Shown here piece after piece: positions 58,192-64,000 of a stretch of 64,000 bases of DNA. The notes below the pieces were generated by a model. The model was not told the DNA's origin, searched no databases, and saw only the letters and a program-made list of their open reading frames with translations. Where the stretch lies: the NCBI RefSeq assembly GCF_004349135.1, contig NZ_SMFN01000005.1, positions 1 to 64,000 of the forward strand. Reading direction: 5' to 3'. The position numbers and the translations under genes are program-made. Source of the DNA: Flavobacterium sandaracinum. GTDB taxonomy: Bacteria; Bacteroidota; Bacteroidia; Flavobacteriales; Flavobacteriaceae. Numbering within the stretch: position 1 is the stretch's first letter; the number at the start of each line of letters is the position of its first letter.

Positions 58192-61182
58192 TTATTCTTC
58201 CATAGAATCACAGTGATATTCTATTTTTTCCTTCTTTTTAGGTTCCTGAGTATTCATACCTTTATTCTTTTCTTGCAGTAACTGACCGATCAGCTCATTT
58301 CTTTCTTTAGCAATCGCTACTCTTTGCGCTTCATCTTTTTGCGCATCATAATATACAACTCCTTCAATAAGGGTTTTTTCAGCTTTAGCGTAAATAGATA
58401 ACGGATTAGTATTCCATAATACAACGTCCGCATCTTTACCCACTTTTATACTTCCTACTTTATCATCAATACGCAATAGTTTAGCTGGATTCAGCGTCAC
58501 GAATTTCCAAGCATCTTCCTCCGATATATTACCATATTTCACTGCTTTTGCCGCCTCTTGATTCAGTCTTCTGGACATTTCAGCATCATCAGAATTGTAG
58601 GCTACTACAAGTCCCGCATTGTGCATTATTGGCCCATTAAAAGGGATAGCATCATTTACTTCAAATTTATACGCCCACCAATCTGAGAAAGTAGAAGCTC
58701 CAACGCCGTGCTCTTTCATTTTATCGGCTACTTTATATCCTTCAAGAATGTGAGTATACGTATTTACTCTGAAATTAAATTTTTCGGCAACATTCATCAA
58801 CATCAAAATTTCCGATTGTACATAAGAATGACAACTAATGAAACGTTCTTTGTTTAATATTTCAGCTAATGTTTGTAATTCTAAATCGACTCTTGGCGCA
58901 TTTCCTTTTGCTTTTTTACCACTAGAATTGTATGCTTTCCAAGCCATATCATATTCTTTTGCACGCTGGAAGTAATCGGTAAAAACTTGTTCAACTCCCA
59001 TTCTGGTTTGCGGAAAACGAGTAGGATTAGTGATTCCCCAATTGGCTTGTTTTACATTTTCTCCCAAAGCAAATTTGATGAAACCAGGTTGATTTTTATA
59101 AAGCATTTCTTCTGCAGAAGCACCCCATTTCCATTTTACAATTGCAGAGCGTCCACCAATAGGATTAGCGGAACCGTGTAATAATTGCGAAATAGTTACT
59201 CCACCAGCTAAATCTCTGTAGATATTAATGTCTTCTGAATTTACCACATCTTGTATTGTTACTTCAGCACTAGAATTGTGTCCGCCTTCGTTGACACCAT
59301 TAGAAATTGCAATATGCGAATGTTCATCAATAATTCCGCTGGTTAAATGTTTGCCTTTGGCATCGACGATTGTTGCAGCTGCGTCAGAAATATTTTTCCC
59401 GATAGACGCGATTTTTCCGTTTTTAACTAATACATCCGTTTCTTCAAGAATCCCTTCTTTTTCATTGGTCCAAACAGTAGCATTTTTGAATAATAAGGTT
59501 TCTGCGGTGGGTTTTTTCAAATTACCATAAGCAACATTTGGAAATGTTGTTGGGATAATCATGTTGTTTTTCTCAATTTTCGAGGAATCAACCACTTTTA
59601 CAAAAGGTGCCGTTTTTACAGCAGACCATTTTACTTCATTTCCATTAAATAAAACGGCTTTTCCAGAAAGATTTTGTGTGTCTTCAATATATCCAATTAA
59701 TCTAATAAAGCTAGTTTTAGTGGAATCATTAGGTTTGATTACTGTCGAAATCCAATTGTTGGTCATCGTCAGTTTTGAGTTTACTTTTTTAGCATCAACT
59801 GTTGTAATTTCTGATTTTGGTGCGCTAATTTCGCCATTAATCTTCCATTTGTATTTTTCATTGTTGATGGTTAAATCATAATTCCCACGAATATCTTTTG
59901 TAGTCAAGTCATTAATAACAAATTTGTTTCCTTGAACCCAGTTTTCATAGAGTATTGTTTTTTCTTCGAAAATTTCTCCAGAAGTAATAACGAAATTCGC
60001 TAAACTTCCTGTTTTCAAAGTTCCCATTTCGTTACTTTTTCCTAAAAGTGCAGCAGGAATTGTAGTCAATGCTTCTAACGCTTTTGTTTTATCAAAACCA
60101 TATTTGATGGCTCTTAAAAGATTCGGTCTAAAATCTTCCATTTTCTTTAATTTGTCTGTCGTCAATGCGAAAACAATTCCGTTATCAGCTAAAACTTTAA
60201 GGTTAGTAGGCGCTTGGTTCCAAAAACGCAAATCTTTTAATTCCATTTGGTTCGCTTGATTGGGATCTGAAACATCATAGGCTTCAGGGAAATTGATTGG
60301 AATAATAAATTTAGAACTCGTTTTTTTGATTTCCTCAATGCGTTCAAATTCGTTTCCGTTTCCTTTAAGAACATAATTTAAACCAAATTCCTTCGCTATT
60401 TTGGCAGCACGTAAACTGTTTAATTTGTCTTCAGAAGCAAATATTTGGATCAATTTTTCATTATTTGCTAAGGCTTCTAATGATAAATCTTTGGTTGTTG
60501 AATTGCCTTTTTTGTACCAATCCAGATCATGATACATTTGGCGTAATAATGCCATCATTCCCATTAAAGAACTTGGGTAGGATTGATTTGTGGTTACACT
60601 TTTAGTAAACGCAAAGTGATTGGTCACTTTATCAGAAAGCAATTGATTCTTTTTTTCAAAGTTGTTTAAAGCGATTAAAGTTCCTGATCCGCGTGCAATT
60701 CCGTCTGGGATATGAGTTCCCACAACACCAAATCCGGCTTTTAATAATTCTTCGGCTTTAGTTTGGTCGTATTTGAAAGCTTCGTAAGCATTCACCTCGG
60801 AACGAATGCTCTCATTCCAATAAAAACCTGATCTTTTTGTATCATACAAAGGGTTTCTTTCGGTGATTCCTTTTGGTTTTTCGATTCCAAAACTGGTATA
60901 CATATCAATAAAAGAAGGATAAACGGATCTTCCCTCCAGATTGATTGTCGTGCAATTTTTTGGGATGGAAATATTTGTTCCAACACCGATAACTTTTCCG
61001 TTTTGAATCAGTAAGGTACCTTTTTCGATAACTTGTGTGGGCGTTACATAAATTTTCGCATTGGTAAAAGCGGTAAAATTGGTGTTTTTGTTTTGAACAC
61101 TTTCATTATTCGGAAAGTATTCTTGTGCGTAGGTTTTTGGCAGTAAAAAACTTAAAAAGAGAAGTAATACAATTTTTTTCAT
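58192..61182 (-). CDS. Large exported amidohydrolase with duplicated barrel
   Basis: A 996-residue exported protein (signal ending KTYAQ). It has two amidohydrolase-like halves. The first (about 30-430) has YPSFIDMYTSFG, so no HxH, and looks inactive. The second (about 565-970) retains DEHSHIAISNG and HSYVQSE, and its tail (LNPAKLLRIDDKVGSIKVG DADVVLW-type) is orthodox. Imidazolonepropionase-like enzymes of this group hydrolyse cyclic amides or dipeptide-like substrates. Together with the following gene it makes a set of three barrels of which one appears active. Confidence 0.85.
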   Translation of the reverse strand: MKKIVLLLFLSFLLPKTYAQEYFPNNESVQNKNTNFTAFTNAKIYVTPTQVIEKGTLLIQNGKVIGVGTNISIPKNCTTINLEGRSVYPSFIDMYTSFGIEKPKGITERNPLYDTKRSGFYWNESIRSEVNAYEAFKYDQTKAEELLKAGFGVVGTHIPDGIARGSGTLIALNNFEKKNQLLSDKVTNHFAFTKSVTTNQSYPSSLMGMMALLRQMYHDLDWYKKGNSTTKDLSLEALANNEKLIQIFASEDKLNSLRAAKIAKEFGLNYVLKGNGNEFERIEEIKKTSSKFIIPINFPEAYDVSDPNQANQMELKDLRFWNQAPTNLKVLADNGIVFALTTDKLKKMEDFRPNLLRAIKYGFDKTKALEALTTIPAALLGKSNEMGTLKTGSLANFVITSGEIFEEKTILYENWVQGNKFVINDLTTKDIRGNYDLTINNEKYKWKINGEISAPKSEITTVDAKKVNSKLTMTNNWISTVIKPNDSTKTSFIRLIGYIEDTQNLSGKAVLFNGNEVKWSAVKTAPFVKVVDSSKIEKNNMIIPTTFPNVAYGNLKKPTAETLLFKNATVWTNEKEGILEETDVLVKNGKIASIGKNISDAAATIVDAKGKHLTSGIIDEHSHIAISNGVNEGGHNSSAEVTIQDVVNSEDINIYRDLAGGVTISQLLHGSANPIGGRSAIVKWKWGASAEEMLYKNQPGFIKFALGENVKQANWGITNPTRFPQTRMGVEQVFTDYFQRAKEYDMAWKAYNSSGKKAKGNAPRVDLELQTLAEILNKERFISCHSYVQSEILMLMNVAEKFNFRVNTYTHILEGYKVADKMKEHGVGASTFSDWWAYKFEVNDAIPFNGPIMHNAGLVVAYNSDDAEMSRRLNQEAAKAVKYGNISEEDAWKFVTLNPAKLLRIDDKVGSIKVGKDADVVLWNTNPLSIYAKAEKTLIEGVVYYDAQKDEAQRVAIAKERNELIGQLLQEKNKGMNTQEPKKKEKIEYHCDSMEE

Positions 61183-61415
61183 AGTGTGGTTTCTAATTAT
61201 TTCCTAAAAGTAGAAAAATGTTAATATTATACCTTCAATTTTTTAAATTTTAACATTTTGTTTTTGCGAATAATGAATGGTATTGGGTTGATCATCATAC
61301 TATTTGGAGTATTTTTTGAATATTTTATGTTATTTAGTATTTTATCAGAAGTTATGTAAGATTTTTTATAATAATAAGAAAAGTTTTCTCTAATTTTAGA
61401 ATAAAATAAATACAG

Positions 61416-62951
61416 ATGCTAGTTAAAGTTTTTGGAAGTGCAGTTTTTGGAGTCGAAGCTACAACTATTACAGTTGAGGTAAATATTGATAAAGGGATTG
61501 GTTATCATTTAGTTGGCTTGCCAGACAATGCCATCAAGGAAAGCAGTTACCGAATTGCGGCTGCACTTAAAAATAATGGTTACGCCATGCCCGGGAAAAA
61601 AATAACGATCAATATGGCTCCCGCCGATTTGCGTAAAGAAGGTTCTGCGTATGACTTAACTTTAACTATAGGAATTTTGGTTGCGTCCGGACAAATCAAG
61701 GCGGAGGATGTTGATAAATACATTATTATGGGAGAACTTTCTCTTGATGGAAGTCTTCAACCGATACGTGGCGCTTTGCCAATTGCGATAAAAGCCAAAG
61801 AAGAAGGTTTTAAAGGTTTTTTTCTTCCAAAGCAAAATGTAAAAGAAGCAGCAATTGTTGCTGGATTAGATGTTTATGGAATCGAAAATGTTCAGGAAGT
61901 GATTGATTTCTTGGAAGGAAAAGGAACTCTGGAACCAACAACTATAGATACACGAGCCGAATTTTATAAAACATTAGATTTTCCCGAATTTGACTTTTCA
62001 GATGTCAAAGGACAAGAAAGCATCAAGCGCTGTATGGAAATTGCGGCAGCGGGAGGACATAATATTATCTTGATAGGTCCGCCGGGTGCTGGAAAAACAA
62101 TGCTTGCCAAACGATTACCAAGTATTTTGCCGCCGATGACGTTACGTGAAGCATTAGAAACGACTAAAATTCATAGTGTTGCCGGAAAGCTAAAGGAAGT
62201 CGGTTTGATGAATCAACGCCCTTTTCGTAGTCCGCATCACACGATCTCGAACGTCGCGCTTGTTGGTGGAGGAAGTTATCCGCAACCGGGTGAAATTTCT
62301 ATGGCGCATAATGGCGTTTTATTTCTGGATGAATTGCCGGAATTTAAAAGAGATGTTCTTGAAGTAATGCGTCAACCTTTAGAAGATCGCGAAGTGACAA
62401 TTTCGAGAGCCAAGTTTACAGTTACCTATCCTTCCTCTTTTATGCTGGTGGCCAGTATGAACCCTAGTCCAAGCGGTTTTTTTAACGATCCTGATTCTCC
62501 ACAAACATCTTCTCCACACGAAATGCAACGGTACTTAAGTAAAATTTCCGGACCTTTATTAGATAGAATTGATATTCACATCGAAGTGACGCCAGTTCCT
62601 TTCGAAAAATTATCTGATGACCAAAAAGCAGAAAGCAGTGTTGACATTCGTAAAAGAGTGACTGCTGCTCGAGAAATACAAACTGCTCGCTTTGAGCAAA
62701 TGGAAAACATCCATTACAATGCACAAATGAATACCAAACACATTCGGGAATATTGTGCCTTGGATGATGTTTCCAAACAATTATTGAAAACGGCAATGGA
62801 ACGATTGAATCTTTCGGCACGAGCTTATGATCGTATTTTGAAAGTGGCACGAACAATTGCTGATCTTGATGCCGCTCCAATAGTAATTTCCAGTCATATT
62901 GCTGAAGCAATCCAATACAGAAGCTTGGATCGTGATGGTTGGTTGGGTTAA
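61416..62951 (+). CDS. comM: YifB/ComM-type Mg-chelatase-like AAA+ ATPase
   Basis: A 511-residue protein: N-terminal Lon-like/ChlI domain (GIGYHLVGLPDNAIKES), then AAA+ with Walker A GPPGAGKTML near 225 and Walker B VLFLDELPEF, and the Mg-chelatase C domain. ComM is a hexameric branch-migration helicase that helps integrate DNA during natural transformation. No other competence genes stand nearby. Length and motifs are typical. Confidence 0.93.
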   Translation: MLVKVFGSAVFGVEATTITVEVNIDKGIGYHLVGLPDNAIKESSYRIAAALKNNGYAMPGKKITINMAPADLRKEGSAYDLTLTIGILVASGQIKAEDVDKYIIMGELSLDGSLQPIRGALPIAIKAKEEGFKGFFLPKQNVKEAAIVAGLDVYGIENVQEVIDFLEGKGTLEPTTIDTRAEFYKTLDFPEFDFSDVKGQESIKRCMEIAAAGGHNIILIGPPGAGKTMLAKRLPSILPPMTLREALETTKIHSVAGKLKEVGLMNQRPFRSPHHTISNVALVGGGSYPQPGEISMAHNGVLFLDELPEFKRDVLEVMRQPLEDREVTISRAKFTVTYPSSFMLVASMNPSPSGFFNDPDSPQTSSPHEMQRYLSKISGPLLDRIDIHIEVTPVPFEKLSDDQKAESSVDIRKRVTAAREIQTARFEQMENIHYNAQMNTKHIREYCALDDVSKQLLKTAMERLNLSARAYDRILKVARTIADLDAAPIVISSHIAEAIQYRSLDRDGWLG

Positions 62952-62976
62952 AATAGATTTTAGTTGTATAGATTAT

Positions 62977-63301
62977 GCTCCGCAAATTCTCCGACTTTGA
63001 GGTAGTGACTCTCGGTTTTCAATCGATTTTATTTTTGATTATTTGATTTTTATGTCAGTCACAGACTGACGAATGCATCCTCAAAGTCAGAGACTTTACG
63101 GAGCGAGAAATTGATTTGATATAGTTGATTTTATGTCAGTCACAGACTGACGAATGTATCCTCAAAGTCAGAGACTTTGCGGAGCGAGACGAGTAATTTA
63201 TAAGTCCGTTACTACTGATGACCGCATCCTCAATTCGGATACTTTGTATTGCGGAAGCAAAATTTAAAATTTTATGCTCCGCAAAGTCTCCGACTTTGAG
63301 G
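62977..63301. repeat. REP-like palindromic repeats upstream of the RAYT gene
   Basis: A 26-27-base unit CCTCAAAGTCAGAGACTTTG+CGGAGCG occurs at 63079-63105 and 63160-63186, inverted at 62977-63002 and 63276-63301, and degenerate at 63228-63258. The core CAAAGTC-AGA-GACTTTG is a hairpin. A second perfect hairpin, GTCAGTC-ACA-GACTGAC, precedes two units at 63054-63070 and 63135-63151. They form a BIME-like mix of opposite orientations around the transposase gene. Confidence 0.9.
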
Positions 63302-63340
63302 AAGTGATTTTCAGTCTCTGACTGACCCTAAAAAGACAAA

Positions 63341-63946
63341 ATTAAAGATAAAGAAGGATTTATAATTCGAGATCAATCCAAACCGCATTTTATAACCGCG
63401 ACGGTTGTAGACTGGGTTGATGTTTTTTCTAGAAAAACGTATAAAGATTGTATTATCGAAAGTTTGGATTTTTGCATTAAAAACAAAGGAATGATTTTGT
63501 ATGGATTTGTAATTATGTCCAATCACATGCATTTAATTATTCAATCAGAAAACAATAAATTATCTGATTTGATTCGGGATTTCAAGAAGTTTACGGCAAA
63601 GACTATTTTGAGTAAAATTGAAAATGAGCCAGAAAGTAGAGCCGATTGGATGCTGAAACGTTTTGAATTTGCTTGTAAAAGTCACAGTCGAAATGAAAAA
63701 TATCAGTTCTGGCAATATGGGAGTCATCCTGAAGAAATTTTTTCAGAAAAGTTCTTTTGGTCGAAATTGGATTATATACATTTGAATCCTGTTCGAGCAG
63801 GAATAGTGGACAAAGCTTCTCATTATATATATTCCAGTGCTTCCAATTATGTTGAAGATAGTGGCATTACAGCAATTACAAAAGTTGATAATCCAGTAAT
63901 TGATGTTTTGAAACCGCAATCGATTAGTACTTTTGATAAGTGGTGA
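63341..63946 (+). CDS. REP-associated tyrosine transposase (RAYT, Y1_Tnp)
   Basis: A HUH/Y1 nuclease of 201 residues if read from ATT at 63341. The HUH motif is MSNHMHLII, and the downstream LDYIHLNPVRAGIVDKASHY holds the tyrosine region. RAYTs cut and move REP hairpins. The first ATG, 63464, would drop the conserved beginning (RDQSKPHFITATVVDWVDVF); upstream the frame meets a stop at 63329-63331, so ATT 63341 is the most plausible start (IKDKEGF, normally MKDKEGF). Either a rare ATT start is used or the copy has lost its ATG. Confidence 0.87.
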   Translation: MKDKEGFIIRDQSKPHFITATVVDWVDVFSRKTYKDCIIESLDFCIKNKGMILYGFVIMSNHMHLIIQSENNKLSDLIRDFKKFTAKTILSKIENEPESRADWMLKRFEFACKSHSRNEKYQFWQYGSHPEEIFSEKFFWSKLDYIHLNPVRAGIVDKASHYIYSSASNYVEDSGITAITKVDNPVIDVLKPQSISTFDKW

Positions 63947-63972
63947 GAAAGGTCAGAGACCTTATTACACAT

Positions 63973-63999
63973 CCTCAAAGTCAGAGACTTTGCGGAGCG
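63973..63999 (+). repeat. REP unit downstream of the RAYT gene
   Basis: A copy of the 27-base unit, identical to 63160-63186, starts 27 bases after the RAYT stop and ends one base before the window edge. More copies may follow outside. Confidence 0.92.
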
Positions 64000-64000
64000 T

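Overview
The window looks like a chromosome segment of a Bacteroidota bacterium close to Flavobacterium. It is AT-rich, its -7 promoter elements follow the TAnnTTTG pattern, it carries ISAon1-type and IS3 transposase remnants, and its tmRNA encodes the tag GENNYALAA with no encoded CCA. Gene content (pabB-tilS-dsbD block, CheB-CheR-PAS fusion, DnaQ/GIY-YIG fusion, paired exported amidohydrolases) fits the same group. No tRNA, rRNA, CRISPR array or prophage is visible.

Layout. 1-1.6 kb: two head-to-head ISAon1 copies, one intact at the edge and one decayed. 2.1-7.7 kb: CheB-CheR-PAS protein and hybrid histidine kinase. 8.7-13.8 kb: first sulfur block (thioredoxin, two tiny membrane proteins, thiol-type methyltransferase with an HMA-like tail, CstB-like persulfide dioxygenase/rhodanese, TSUP exporter, Crp/Fnr regulator, rhodanese). 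13.9-19.7 kb: gapN, katG, TerB-like protein and a small membrane ORF. 19.7-31.9 kb: second sulfur block (OprD-like porin, SoxB-like enzyme, periplasmic DsrE, TsdA-like di-heme cytochrome, split YeeE/YedE transporter, TlpA-type thioredoxin, MFS, DUF202, rhodanese, second CstB-like enzyme, second TSUP). 32-35 kb: wrecked dinB with a dead IS3 inside it, divergent S24 repressor, 69-bp tandem repeats, exonuclease/GIY-YIG fusion. 35.7-46.8 kb: OsmC, tmRNA, lipoprotein beta-lactamase-like protein, Lys1-like dehydrogenase, luciferase-like oxidoreductase, DoxX, then pabB-tilS-dsbD. 46.9-52.2 kb: an overlapping operon of two PLP racemases, M20 amidase, GNAT and Na+ symporter. 52.7-64 kb: S15-type hydrolase, amt, PH-domain protein, two exported amidohydrolases, comM, and a REP/RAYT locus.

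Main discovery. Five promoters in the two sulfur blocks carry the same Crp/Fnr-type dyad, GTnAC-N4-RTnAC. In all five the dyad centre lies exactly 36.5 bp upstream of the last base of a TTTG -7 motif, which places it near -41. They precede CstB-like 1, the OprD-like porin, the YeeE/YedE-TsdA-DsrE-SoxB operon, CstB-like 2 and the second TSUP gene. The window encodes one Crp/Fnr protein, inside block 1, with two cysteine pairs, and it is the natural candidate regulator. The genes suggest a pathway that takes in thiosulfate or polythionate, handles it in the periplasm with a TsdA/SoxB pair without SoxXA or SoxYZ, oxidises persulfides with CstB-like enzymes, and exports sulfite through TSUP carriers. 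The pathway is inferred from families; the shared operator and its fixed spacing are read directly from the sequence.
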